The notes under the pieces: generated by a model | The model's input: the letters and a program-made list of their open reading frames with translations, nothing else | Told to the model about the DNA's origin: nothing | Database searches by the model: none | Shown: positions 31,805 through 42,092 of the stretch, piece by piece | How the letters are laid out: every line of letters begins with the position of its first letter | Numbering within the stretch: position 1 is the stretch's first letter | Program-made: the position numbers and the translations under genes | Assembly: GCF_028372415.1 (NCBI RefSeq) | Contig: NC_092872.1 | Coordinates: 389,506,853-389,570,852 of the forward strand | Length of the DNA: 64,000 nucleotides | Reading direction: 5' to 3' | Source: Notamacropus eugenii | Lineage: Eukaryota; Chordata; Mammalia; Diprotodontia; Macropodidae

Positions 31805-32060
31805 AATGTTTAACAACCTGCTGGAGGTGGGGTAGAGGGGATGGACTAACCACATATTTTTATGTTTAATCTGCATTATTAGCCTTTTCCCATCACTTTC
31901 TTAAATCTAGGGCATTCAACAAAACAATAAATGAAGCGGTAAAATTTAACAACCAGCTCAGGCAAATTAGAACTGCCTCCTGCATACCCCTGCAATAAGC
32001 CCCCACTGAGGACACAGTACAAGCCAAGAGGTTTAACAAAATCCTCTTCCTCCAAACAGG
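31805..32060. repeat. Repeat X, copy 2
   Basis: 'atgtttaatctgcattatta', 'ttcttaaatctagggcattc', 'aacaaaacaataaatgaagc', 'taaaatttaacaaccagctc', 'ctgcatacccctgcaataag'. Collinear with 19690-19960. No terminal repeats were recognised. Confidence 0.5.
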
Positions 32061-32186
32061 GTACTGTTTCCCTTGAAGATATACAAACCATCAGTGGGAG
32101 GAGCAGGCCCACTTAGGGATGCTGCTTGGGGGACACTCATATGTGTAATCATGTTTGATGCATAGAGGAGCATGCATGCAGGAACA

Positions 32187-32313
32187 GATATGGCGGCTGC
32201 CATCCTCTCTTGGTGATGTCACTGAGTAGTTCGGCTGTACCTGTTTCCCACTGGGCTTCATGCTGTGGGTCTTGCCTCTTTGTTAGGCTGTTCTCACGCA
32301 TGCCACCTGCTGG
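32187..32313. promoter_or_regulatory. YY1 / CRE-like / CTCF motif cluster
   Basis: A YY1-type ATGGCGGC lies at 32190-32197. A CRE-like TGATGTCA (ATF/CREB half-site pair) lies at 32214-32221. A full CTCF-type core on the minus strand, CCAGCAGGTGGCA, lies at 32301-32313. No repeat I recognise covers 32130-32350. Confidence 0.4.
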
Positions 32314-32350
32314 ACTTCTACTGCAGTTTCTTATAAGAGGAGGAATGGAT

Positions 32351-33145
32351 TTGTTTTTGTTTTTCTTTTAAAGCTTCTATCCCAGAGGCCAAGTTTTAGT
32401 ACTTTTCATGAGAAAGGCAGGCTCTCACATTCCCATGACTAGGACTTTGCCTCCAAAAGGAAAGAGATCTGTCAGCAACCAGAGTCTAAACTCTTTTGGA
32501 ACACAACATAGCCAACCAATTAATTAGGGCTTACAGGCTTTGTAGATTTGTCTTTTAAACTCTACTTGATCCTGATAGAATAAAACTCTTTGACCTGAGC
32601 CAATATCTAACTTAAGATTAGAAAGTCCCCATCTAACTCCAGTCATATCCTGATTAGGAATTTGCATTCTCTTAACCCCAGACATTGGAGGATTTTTTTT
32701 TAAGGGGTAAGGATGGTCTGCATTCTGACAAACTACAAAGGTTCATGTGGTTCTTAGGCACCGTGGCTTACATCAGCCCCTTCAAATATCCCAGATCTTG
32801 GCATGCAGACAAGAAGAGTAATAGGAAGATAAGAGCAAAGAGGGTAGATAAGAGACTTTAGGATGTCTTGCCCTTAACAGTACCTCAAATCCTTTGTTTT
32901 CTTTTGTTTGGGGAAGGCCTTTGAAATCATCAAGATAGAGGGTAACCTACTAGAATTTTGTAAAATGATGTCTGCTCACTAAAACTGTGTAACATGAATT
33001 TTGCATCATATTCTTGTGAAGAAAATTAGTTTCTGGATTATTTGTGAATTCTGCCAATGGGCTTTGCAAAAAAAATTAAAAACATCCTGGTTGACTTGTT
33101 AAAGTCAGCAAATGTTGGGATTTGATTTCTCCTCCTCAGATATTT
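32351..33145. other. No recognised element
   Basis: AT-rich sequence, no repeat or plausible exon. Confidence 0.4.
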
Positions 33146-33149
33146 GTGT

Positions 33150-33386
33150 GTATGCTGTTGAATCTGACTCTTTGTGACCCTATTTGGGATTTTCTTGGAG
33201 CAGAATGATTTGCTATTTCCTTCTTCAGCTCATTTGAGAAATGGGGAAATGAGGCAAACAAGGTTAAGTGACTTGCCCAGGGTCATGCAGCTAATAAAAT
33301 GTCTGAGGTCAGATTTGAACTCACAAAGATGAGTCTTCCCTACTTGAGGCTCAATACTCTATCCACTGTGCCACCTAGCTGCCTTG
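33150..33386 (-). repeat. MAR1-type SINE
   Basis: 'tgaatctgactctttgtgac', 'cttcagctcatttgagaaat', 'aggttaagtgacttgcccag', 'ctatccactgtgccacctag'. Confidence 0.85.
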
Positions 33387-33450
33387 TTTGTGTGTATGCA
33401 CATATATGTTTGTGGGTGTGTGTATGTACAGATTGTTATACACATATATG
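33387..33450. repeat. TG-rich low-complexity tract
   Basis: Imperfect TG/TA repeats ('tttgtgtgtatgcacatata', 'tgtgggtgtgtgtatgtaca') following the SINE. Confidence 0.8.
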
Positions 33451-34093
33451 GAGCGGGGGACAAATCCCCCTTCTGGTGAGTGGCTCAGTTGATGTAGTAA
33501 CATGGTATTAACTCCTAGCAATCCCTTGACAAAGTGTGAACACCTTTATCCTCTTATTCAAAAGGGGAATAATAAATTGAATCAAAAATAAGTTTCACCT
33601 CCAAGGACTCTTAAAAGGTGGAGTTGCTAGCTGCCTAGGCACCCTGACAGCCTACTATGGAGTCCAGAGACAGCCTAGCTCCAGCCTTCAAGAGTCAAAA
33701 TAGAAAGAGAAGCAGAATCTTGGAGGGTCAACCCTACAGCATTCCTGGGCAGAGGCATTGTGCTGCTTGGGAAGGAACTTCATGGTCAGTTCCTCTGGAG
33801 AGAAGAAAGTCCTGGAAGGCTTGGAGGTACCAGAGGAAGGAGGAGCCTCGGCTGCATGGATTCCCTACATGCGTTCCTCACTACCATCTCACTTGAGGGG
33901 TATGCCCCCTCTTCTTCTGGACACTGTGTGCATTTGTAGGAGAGAGCACCCCAGGTTTCTAGGGGAGATATTTTGGAACTATTTTTCCTGTTTTTCTGTG
34001 TAAGTCTAAATGTTCTTGAAAACCTAGGACCCTCCGAGGGAAAGGGTGCTGACAACAAGGTTTTAAACTAATTGTAAAAGCTCAGGCCATTTC
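33451..34093. other. No recognised element
   Basis: Overlapping short frames on both strands (33657-34058), none with recognisable features. Confidence 0.4.
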
Positions 34094-34332
34094 AGGCTGC
34101 TAGGTGGCACAGTGGATAGAGAGCCTGGCCTGGAGATAGGAAGAAGAGTTCAAATCCAACCTCAGACATTTACTAGTTGTGCGATTCTGGGCAAGTCACT
34201 TAACACTGTTTGCTTTAGTTTCCTCATCTGCAAAATGAGCTGGGGAAGGAAATGGCAAATCACTCCTGTATCTTTGCTAAGAAAATGGAATCATGAAGAA
34301 TCGTCCAAGACCGGACAACAACAAACAACAAG
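34094..34332 (+). repeat. MAR1-type SINE, full length
   Basis: 'ggctgctaggtggcacagtg', 'gggcaagtcacttaacactg', 'aaatggcaaatcactcctgt', 'ggacaacaacaaacaaca'. Confidence 0.9.
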
Positions 34333-34721
34333 TCATATTAGAGTCTAGGAGATGAATTCCAGGAGTAGAGAACCGTAAGGATCTGGTGAATGGGAAGTTG
34401 TAAGAGGCCATGTGAACTGGGAGAACATAAGCACAGAGAGAGGTGGCTTCTACAAAGATGGGGCCTGCTTGGGATGCTCGGCAACAGGTGTAACAGTACA
34501 GAAGTGGTGCTGCTTGGACTCTGCCCACCTTCCCTCTCTCACTACACAATCCTCTATGTTCTTTTTTTCCAGGGCTCCTTCCCAGATTCCTGGAGCCTTT
34601 TTCTTTGGGGTACGGGGAGAATCTGCTTACCTTTCTTTGTCTGAAATGTGTACTTTGTCTTGATAAATAGTATTAACCAAGGATATTTTTTTAGTGGTGT
34701 GTACTTACTAAGAATAAAGTC
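34333..34721. other. No recognised element
   Basis: Short frames on both strands, no repeat recognised. Confidence 0.4.
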
Positions 34722-34866
34722 GGAAAGAAGGAACTTGGGGAAAACCTCCCCAGAGATGAGACAGAAGAGGATCTAACTTTGAGTTGTTTGCCAGAAATCC
34801 TATCTCTAGCAAGGGGCTCAGAACAAATAAAAGGATAAAGAGATTTACAGATCCCATATGATATCA
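34722..34866 (-). repeat. Inverted-pair segment, left arm
   Basis: The reverse complement of 36518-36659, with about 11 differences over roughly 135 aligned bases. It includes 'caaataaaaggataaagaga' and 'ttgagttgtttgccagaaat'. Family unknown. Confidence 0.85.
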
Positions 34867-35619
34867 GAGATGGAGCGTTCATGCTGGGGAAACTGTCTGA
34901 GAATGCATTAGCAGTAAGGTGAGGGTAAGTAGGAGGGGCTGAATAACCTGCTTACCATAGCATCCCCTTAACAATAGTACATCAGGAAATGTTTTCCCTA
35001 AGAGCTAATTATGTCTCCTGACTATTAACGGGAAAGCATACCAGTGAGGGTAGAGGCTGATTAGCTATAGTTTTAGGAGAGTGGTGCTATAAGATAAACC
35101 CTTGAAACCCAAGTGTAGAAATCTCCTTGATGTCTTCACAGATGCACTTTGAAGACTCAATTCAACCCATGAGTTTGAGTGCTACACTGGGGGAATTAGA
35201 GGTTGTTTCACATATGTGTGTGTGATATAGAGATATGTGCACATATGTAATGAATGAAAAGTATTATGTTTATGTATATGTATATGTATATATATATATA
35301 TATCTCACACTTTAATACTTCAGGGATTTGTGTACCCATTAGTATGTGCATGTACTTCAAAGAGGTGGGGTACAACTCTATAATAGTAAAGATCTTTGAG
35401 AGATGTTATAGAAAAAGAAAAAAGCAACCATCTTGTAGCCAACCTGTCTGCATTTAGCTAGATTGATCCTTAGATCATGCAGTCCTCCCTGGATTCCATT
35501 AGGATGGCCCTCAAAGGTCCATAGAAGTCACATCTGTACCTCAATCAACCCCTGTATGTAATTCAACTTTTGTGGAGAATTACAACAAAAGAGTGTAAAA
35601 CATGGATTCCTGGTTTCTG
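34867..35619. other. No recognised element, with a TA/TG tract
   Basis: 35267-35303 is an imperfect (TATG)n followed by (TA)n microsatellite. The remainder is unassigned. Confidence 0.5.
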
Positions 35620-35845
35620 TGGGCAGTTAGGTAGTGTAGTGGATGAAGTGCTGGGCCTGGAGTCAGAAATGCTCATTTTCCTGAGTTCAAATCCTATCTC
35701 AGATACTGACTAGCTGTGTGACCTCATCTGTCAACTGAGCTGGAGAAAGAAATGGCAAACCATTCCAAAACCATTTATTTGCCAATAAAACCCTAAATGG
35801 GGTTACGAAGAGTATGACACAACCAAAAAAATGACTTAACAAGGG
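35620..35845 (+). repeat. MAR1-type SINE
   Basis: 'ggcagttaggtagtgtagtg', 'ctagctgtgtgacctcatct' (CORE partly missing), 'aaatggcaaaccattccaaa', 'ccctaaatggggttacgaag'. Confidence 0.85.
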
Positions 35846-35904
35846 CTTCTTTGGGCTGATAGAAATAGGCATAGACATAACTTACACCTGTAAGTGATTA
35901 ATTT

Positions 35905-36150
35905 TTTTCAGGCAGTCATAGCATTTCAGAACTAGAATAGATCTTATTCTGTCACACAGATCGCTCAGTCAAGCAAGTACTCATCTATTACCTTCTATGT
36001 GCCAGTCACTTGTGCTGTGTCTTAGATGAGAGAAACTGGAATCCTGGAGAGATGAAATGCCTTTTCAAGGCCACACAACTGCTTAGTAAGGAATTCATTC
36101 ATAAGAAGCTCTTATGAATGACTTCCCTGGGATTATATAACTATAGAATG
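35905..36150 (-). repeat. MIR-type SINE, diverged
   Basis: 'ccttctatgtgccagtcact', 'gagatgaaatgccttttcaa', 'ggccacacaactgcttagta'. Confidence 0.55.
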
Positions 36151-36189
36151 GAAACATTAAAAAAAGTTTAATAAAACAAATAAACCAAT

Positions 36190-36358
36190 ATATTTAATAG
36201 GAACGTATGTGTAGAACCTACATAAGATTGCACGCTGTCTCAAGGAGAGAGCAGGGAGGGAAGGGGAAACAGGGAAATAGAGGGGGGAAAGGGGAAAAGA
36301 TCTAAGATATATGGAAGTGATTGTAGAACATTGAAAACAAATAAAATAATTAAAAAAG
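36190..36358 (+). mobile_element. L1 3' end with A-rich tail
   Basis: 'tgtagaacctacataagatt', 'gcacgctgtctcaaggagag', a purine-rich G/A stretch, then 'gaacattgaaaacaaataaa' and 'ataattaaaaaag'. The order matches L1 3' UTR ends on the sense strand. Confidence 0.65.
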
Positions 36359-36365
36359 AACCAAA

Positions 36366-36517
36366 TAAACTCTGGGTTTTAATCCTGACTCTTCCACTAA
36401 TTAGCCATGTAGCCTTGGGCAAGAGACTTCATCTTCCCTGCACCTGAGTTTCCTTTTCTACAATATGAGGGTTAGGTTAAATGACCTCGATGGTCCCAGA
36501 GCTGGAGCTCTGACACA
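36366..36517 (+). repeat. MIR SINE
   Basis: 'gggttttaatcctgactctt', 'ccttgggcaagagacttcat', 'gggttaggttaaatgacctc'. Confidence 0.65.
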
Positions 36518-36659
36518 TGATCATGTGGGATCTGCAAATCTCTTTATTCTTTTATTTGTTCTGAGCCCCTCCCTAGGGATAGGATTTCTGGCAAACAACT
36601 CAAAGTTAGATCCTTTTCTATCTCATCTCTGGGGTGGTTTCCCCAAGTTCCTTCTTGCC
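36518..36659 (+). repeat. Inverted-pair segment, right arm
   Basis: Pairs with 34722-34866: 'tttattcttttatttgttct', 'ggatttctggcaaacaactc', 'ggtttccccaagttccttct'. The homology stops sharply at both ends. It adjoins a MIR. Confidence 0.85.
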
Positions 36660-36773
36660 CGTTTCGTCATGGGTGACCTGTTTCTCATTTGCACAGGTAA
36701 GCTATCCCTATGGCCTATGGTGATTTCAATCCAATCAACCAACCAACAGAATTTATTGAGTATCTTCCTGTAT

Positions 36774-37208
36774 TGTTAATGTATTTTTGCATAACAGGAA
36801 GATCTTGCCCATCTATTAACAGGCCTATGTGAGTTTGAGTCACATGAAGCCTGTGTTGGGAGGAGCTTGCTGAAGAAAGAGGCGGAGCTGGAGCAGAGCT
36901 GAGAGGAAGTTGGTCATAGCAGGTAGAGCTGGGAAAGAGAGAGAGGAAACTGGGAGCAGACTGGGAGTGGGAGAAGGCCATTTTGCTTGAGGGTGTTGGT
37001 TTGTGGGAAGGCCCTAATACAGGGAAGGCTTAGGGGATGGTAGCACTCCCTGCATTGATAATGTGTATAGATTTCTTTGTTACTATGATGGATTTGACTT
37101 TCTGGCATTTGAATAAATGTTTTGGTAGAGAATCTGTTACATTTTGCTATTCAGAGCTGGCATATTCATAACAACGGTGGTCTCTGTGAATATCGCATTG
37201 GCGCTACA
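36774..37208 (+). mobile_element. Solo LTR, family 2, copy A
   Basis: Starts TGTTAATG and ends GGCGCTACA. It is collinear with the reverse complement of 54811-55259: 'ggaggagcttgctgaa', 'ttactatgatggatttg', 'gctggcatattcata'. AATAAA occurs near 37110. It lies between a SINE end and an L2. No clear target duplication was found, so flanks may have changed since insertion. Old; no internal region nearby. Confidence 0.75.
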
Positions 37209-38205
37209 GTGCCTCTCCTTCCCAATGACAAGGCCACCACTATAGTTCAGGCCCTCATCCCCTCTCCCCTGGACTATTACAACATAGTCTTAATTATTTT
37301 TGTTGCCTCTAGGCTCCCTTCTCTCTGATCTATCTTCCACATAACTTTCAAATTGATGTTCCTAAAATACAGGTCTGACAATGTGACTTCCTTGCTCAAG
37401 AAACTTCAGTGTCTCCCTATTGCCTACAGGATAAAAAAATAAAGACTTTTGTTTGACATTTAAAGCTATTCACTATTTGGTTTCTTCCAATTTTTTTTTC
37501 TGGATTAGTTTCAGATTACTTTACATATTACTGTTCATATTTATATTATTCATATTTCAATTTACTCTCCTTCATGCACCAGCTCTATCTGTTTAAGGCA
37601 AACTGCTTTACTTACTTTTCCCCATCCAGGACATCCCATCTCCCACTTCTGTGCCTTTGCTTAGAAAACTCTCCCTCTTTACCTCCCTCTAGTTTTCTTC
37701 AAGGATGAGTTCAGTGTCATGAGGCCTTTCCTTTTCCTCCAAGCTGTTAGTGTTCCTGCCCCACCAAAATCCTGAAAATATATAGACTCCTAGAACTTTG
37801 TGCTGGGACCCCAGGTTCTACATAGTCCAACTCCCTCTTTTTTTTTCCCCTTTTAAAATTTAAAATCTGTTTTCTCTCCCTCCTACTTCTTTAACTCCCG
37901 CATTTTACAGATAAGGAAACAGGCCTAGGAAGGATAAGTGACTGATATAAAGTCACAAACATCAAAGAGTGGGATTTGAACCCAGGTCCTTTCATTCTTG
38001 AGCTAGGATTCTTTCTACTTTCTATTCTGTATACTTAATGTATATTTTTAATTTACTTAGCTGTGTATATGTTGTTTTCCCAGGATGAATTTGTAAACTC
38101 CTTGAAGGGTGGGAACTGTTTCAATTCCATCTTATACCCTTAGTGCCTAAGAGAATAACTATCCCATAGTAGGTGCTTAATGTCTGTTTCATTAAATTGA
38201 GCAAC
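37209..38205 (+). repeat. L2 LINE, split by a MIR
   Basis: 'cctcatcccctctcccctgg', 'aaaatacaggtctgacaatg', 'cagtgtctccctattgccta', 'tgtgcctttgcttagaaaac', then after the MIR 'ttaatgtatatttttaattt' and 'atagtaggtgcttaatgtct'. Confidence 0.8.
37797..38015 (-). repeat. MIR-type SINE inside the L2
   Basis: 'ccgcattttacagataagga', 'gtgggatttgaacccaggtc', 'ttcttgagctaggattcttt'. Confidence 0.7.
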
Positions 38206-38334
38206 TACTGACACATCTTGTCCAACTGAAAGCACAGTGAACTGGTGCTGTTTCTCATCATCACTGGCATCATTTTGGCAGAATAATATTAGTGTTATAA
38301 TTTGTAGAATAATATTGATGAGCTAGAAGGACAG

Positions 38335-38862
38335 CAAAGTCACCTCCTTAACAAGCTCCAGTGTCTCCCCATGGCCAACAGGATCAAATACAAAATGATT
38401 TGTTTGGCATTCAAAGCCCTTCATAATCCAGCGCCCTTTTTCATCTTCTTAGACCTTACTCCCTGAAGATACGTGTATCTTCAATCCCGTGACACTGGTC
38501 GATGACCAGAACGTTCCATCTCTTAGCATTCTCCATTTTTTCTGGCTGCACCCCATACCTGGAATGATCTCCTATCCCATCTCCACCTCCATCTCCTCTC
38601 TAACTTCTTTAAATTTTAACTAAATTCTTTTCTTTAATGGGAAACTTTCCCCAGCCCTTCTCAATTTTAGTGCCTTCCCTCTGTTATTTAATTCCTATTT
38701 ATCCTGAATATTTCATGTTTCGTATATATTTGCTTGTATGTTGTTTCCTTCATTAGACTAAGTTCCTTGAGAGCTAAGACTGTCTTTTGTCTCTTTTTTG
38801 TATCTCCAGTGCTTAGCATAGTGCCTGGCCCATAGTGGGAGATTAATAAATTTTATTGATTG
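38335..38862 (+). repeat. L2 LINE 3' region
   Basis: 'tccagtgtctccccatggcc', 'gcattcaaagcccttcataa', 'accccatacctggaatgatc', 'aattttagtgccttccctct', 'gtgcctggcccatagtggga', ending 'attgattgattga'. Confidence 0.85.
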
Positions 38863-38869
38863 ATTGAAA

Positions 38870-39175
38870 GGTCTCAAGTCCATACTGAGGACCAGTTGAA
38901 GGAATTGGGAATGCTTAACCTGGAGAGGGGAAGACTCCAGGGGCACAACGTAGATGACTTCAAGTAGTTGAAGATCAATCCTGAGGAAGACAGATTGATT
39001 AGGCTGGTTCAGCTTCTCCTCAGAGAAAAAACCTCAGGACAATGAGTGAACTTATAAAGAGTTTAGGGAGATTTCCTGACAATTAGGGCTGCCTTAGGAG
39101 GTGGAGTGCATTTGTTTGCTTGTGGTCTTTAAGCTTTTCCTATGTGAAATCCTCTAGTGAATCCTATTGTAGAAG
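38870..39175 (+). repeat. CR1/L3-type LINE 3' region
   Basis: 'ggaccagttgaaggaattgg', 'taacctggagaggggaagac', 'tagatgacttcaagtagttg', 'tttcctgacaattagggctg', 'tgtggtctttaagcttttcc'. The order is that of CR1-type 3' ends. Confidence 0.7.
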
Positions 39176-39985
39176 AAGTAACCCTCCTCCATAATGGACC
39201 ACTTTTATAAATCCCTTTTTCCAGATGTCATTTCCTCCCAACCTGAGGCGCAGCCAGATAGGAATGAGGAGCGCAGAATTTGTGCAGGCAGGGTAGATTG
39301 GTATTGGGATGAGGAGTATAGAAAAGGGAGCTCCCTGTCCAGACAGGGGTGGGAAGGGAGAAAAGGAAGGCCACAGAGAAGTCATACAAGGAAACATGGG
39401 CTTTCTTCTTCCCCAAATCTCCCTTCCCACCCTCTCTACCACTCTCTCTATTTGGCACTCCCATCCTATGGCTGGGAGGGGGATGAGTATGGGGAATTAC
39501 AAATGAAATAAAATCCCATCTGGCCTGGGCCTTGTGCTCTGGGAACCTGTGGATCTGGGCTGATCTCTTTTCTTACTCCATTTTCCAGTCAGAGTCCTGG
39601 GCATGATGCCAGGAAATTGCTTGCTCAGAGAGATAGACCCAAACAAAAGGAGCCCTTCTTACTGACACCACTGGTCCCAGAGGCCCTTTTGTAGAAGCCA
39701 GGGAGCTCTTCCTTGTCCAGTTGCCACAATCCTGAGATGATGGTTAAGGTTCGATGAATGCACACTGTGCCTCAGGCCCTTTGGGTGCCTCCTTCAATGG
39801 GGCTTTACATTCAGAGAGGCTTTTGCTCGTCTTGGGGGCATTTCTGAAAGAAAGAAATCTTGACTCAGGTTAAGGTAGAGAAATGGTAGCCCAGGGAAGA
39901 GGGGGAGCACTTTTTTCCCAGGGTCACTCAGCATATCCAGGGATGTTCAGATCTTCTGACTCACCCATACTGTGTTAATTGCACC
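39176..39985. other. No recognised element
   Basis: Overlapping frames of up to 105 codons on opposite strands at 39164-39511 have no recognisable motifs. Confidence 0.4.
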
Positions 39986-39989
39986 AGGT

Positions 39990-40172
39990 TAATAATCTGC
40001 CTCAGTGTTTGTGAATCAGCCAGTCAGTATTTATTGGGCACCATTTATGTGCCTAACATTGTGCTCAGTGCAGAGAAAGATACAAAAAAATATAATCTCC
40101 CAACACCTGCCCCTTGAAAGAGCTTACATATTTAGTTAGGGACATACATTTAAAAGTGGTAAGAATAATTCC
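39990..40172. repeat. Repeat U head-like segment
   Basis: 'gtatttattgggcaccattt', 'taacattgtgctcagtgcag', 'cttgaaagagcttacatatt'. Confidence 0.5.
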
Positions 40173-40174
40173 TT

Positions 40175-40335
40175 AGAGATGCACTGGGGATAGAGAATCA
40201 GTCATGAGGTGAGGAAGACCTGGGTTCAAGTCCTCTCTGTGAACCATGCTGACCATGCCTCTAGGCAGGTCACAGAACCTCTCTAGATTCCCAAGTAACT
40301 CCATAAGTTGCAAAACAATGTCTAATCCCCTCCCT
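40175..40335 (+). repeat. MIR fragment
   Basis: 'agacctgggttcaagtcctc', 'cctctaggcaggtcacagaa'. Diverged. Confidence 0.5.
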
Positions 40336-40399
40336 TGGGGGGATGGGATGTGTGCTATAGGTATGGAAATAGTCATCATGTTTGTAAATGACTGTACAA

Positions 40400-40548
40400 T
40401 TTTTATTTTGAATATATTTTGTATGGATTTATATGTGTCTTCTCAATAGGATGCAAGCTCCTTGAAGGCAGGAATTGTTGAATTTTGTCTTTGTATTCCC
40501 AAGGCTTGGCACATACCACTTGCTTAATAAATGCTTGCTCGATTACTA
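40400..40548 (+). repeat. L2 LINE 3' end
   Basis: 'gatgcaagctccttgaaggc', 'tttgtattcccaaggcttgg', 'acttgcttaataaatgcttg'. Confidence 0.8.
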
Positions 40549-40925
40549 ATCTCTTTCACTACATTATCTCATTTGGGTATCACAAAAGCCCTGTGGCATA
40601 GGCAGAGCTGAGATGATTAAATCTGTAAGTGAGAAGACTGACCTTAGAAGATTAATTGACCCAAGGTCACTCAGCTAAGATGAACCAAGTTTATTGGGAC
40701 TAGGATCCAAATTTATCTGTAATTAATATGATACTGATCAGCACAGGGAACTCCACAAAGCTGCTGCCATTGACAACCAAATCTATGACTGGACAGATGA
40801 ATCCTAGGGAGGTTCTTGTGGTACATACAGATTAAGTGACTTGTCCAAAGTCATGCAGCTAGTGAGTGTCAAATTTGAACCAAGGTCTTTCTGATTCTAT
40901 CCCAGCACATAGCCTACATTATCTT
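40549..40925 (-). repeat. Two MIR-type fragments
   Basis: 40549-40720 ('cactacattatctcatttgg', 'gacccaaggtcactcagcta') and 40820-40925 ('agattaagtgacttgtccaa', 'gaaccaaggtctttctgatt') are separated by about 100 bp of unassigned sequence. Confidence 0.6.
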
Positions 40926-41247
40926 GCTTCTGGAATGGACTACTTTTAATTTTTTTGGCCCATTCAGAAATATCCATGTAGAGAACTCTTGGTGTGGAAA
41001 TTCCTTTCAATGGCAGATCTGCCACTGTCTCTGACATCTTAGAGCATTGCTTAGGGCAGTAATAAGCTCCTAACTTCCTATTGTCACACAAATAATTATG
41101 CCACATGTCAGAGACAGGACTAATCCAGGTTTTCCTGGCTCTAAGGCCAGCTCCCCATCACTTATTCTGTGCTATCTACTAGACCCTTCTACCATACATA
41201 ACATACAGTAACAGAAATTAGTGACAGACAATAAGTACTCTGAACGT
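40926..41247. other. Mostly unassigned
   Basis: A short antisense MIR piece at 41100-41180 ('aggttttcctggctctaagg'). The rest is unrecognised. Confidence 0.4.
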
Positions 41248-41352
41248 GGGGGGGAGACAGAGACACAGAGAGACAGAGATAGAGACAGAGGAAAGGGGGG
41301 AGAAAAAAGGAAAGAAACAGAGAAAAGGAAAGAGAGAAACAGAAAGAACACA
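41248..41352. repeat. Purine-rich GA/GACA tract
   Basis: About 100 bp almost free of pyrimidines other than scattered C/T, made of GAGACA and GAAA words. Confidence 0.85.
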
Positions 41353-41825
41353 TATATAGTGCTTTGAAGTTGGAAATGCTCTTTGCATACATTACCTCAT
41401 CTCTAACTCACAGTGTGAGCTGCTCTGATACTCCATTTTACAGATGAGGTTGTTGTTGTGTTTGTTCCTCGTTCTTGCAGAGGGAGGACCATGACATCAT
41501 GTTGATGATATGATTTGCAGTTGACTTAGATGTGAGTGAGGGAGAGCTGTGCCAGGTCACCAACCTCCATTTCTCCTCCTGAGCCATCTGAATCCAGTGG
41601 CCTGATATTTGTTAAGATGACTGGAGATGGCCCAGGAGGCAATAGGAGACCCTGGCCCTTTCAGGCTAAGGTCACTGTTTGACTGTGGTTTAGATGAGGA
41701 AACTGGACCCAAAAGAAGTTAAAATCATACAGTTAGTAAGCATCTAAGGCTGGATTTGAACTCACACCTTCTTTACTCCAAGTTCAGCACTTGATCCACT
41801 GCACCATTTAGCTGTCTTATACCCA
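41353..41825 (-). repeat. MIR-type SINE split by repeat Z
   Basis: 'atagtgctttgaagttggaa', 'actccattttacagatgagg' before the insertion; 'agatgaggaaactggaccca', 'ggctggatttgaactcacac' after it. Confidence 0.75.
41453..41692 (-). mobile_element. Repeat Z, SINE-like insertion
   Basis: It is bounded by the repeated word agatgagg, and its minus-strand 3' end is an AAC-rich tail (ttgttgttgtgttt at the low coordinate), as for a retroposed SINE. Core: 'gagccatctgaatccagtgg', 'gatgactggagatggcccag'. About 235 bp. Confidence 0.7.
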
Positions 41826-41854
41826 TGGGTGGGAGTGGAGATGTTTTAAAATTT

Positions 41855-42092
41855 GCTAAGAGCAGCTAGGTGGTACATGGATAGAACATACTACCTAGAG
41901 TCAGGAAGACTTGAGTTCAAATCTGGCCCCAGATACTTAGTAGCTGTGTGACCCTGGGCAAGTCATTTCACCCTATTTGCCTCAATATCCTCATCTATCA
42001 AATGAGCTAGAGAAGGAAATGGCAAACCACTCTAATATCTTTGTCAAGAGAATTCCAAAAGGAATCACAGAGTTGGATATGATTGAACAACA
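41855..42092 (+). repeat. MAR1-type SINE, full length
   Basis: 'gagcagctaggtggtacatg', 'accctgggcaagtcatttca', 'aaatggcaaaccactctaat', 'gattgaacaaca'. Confidence 0.9.
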
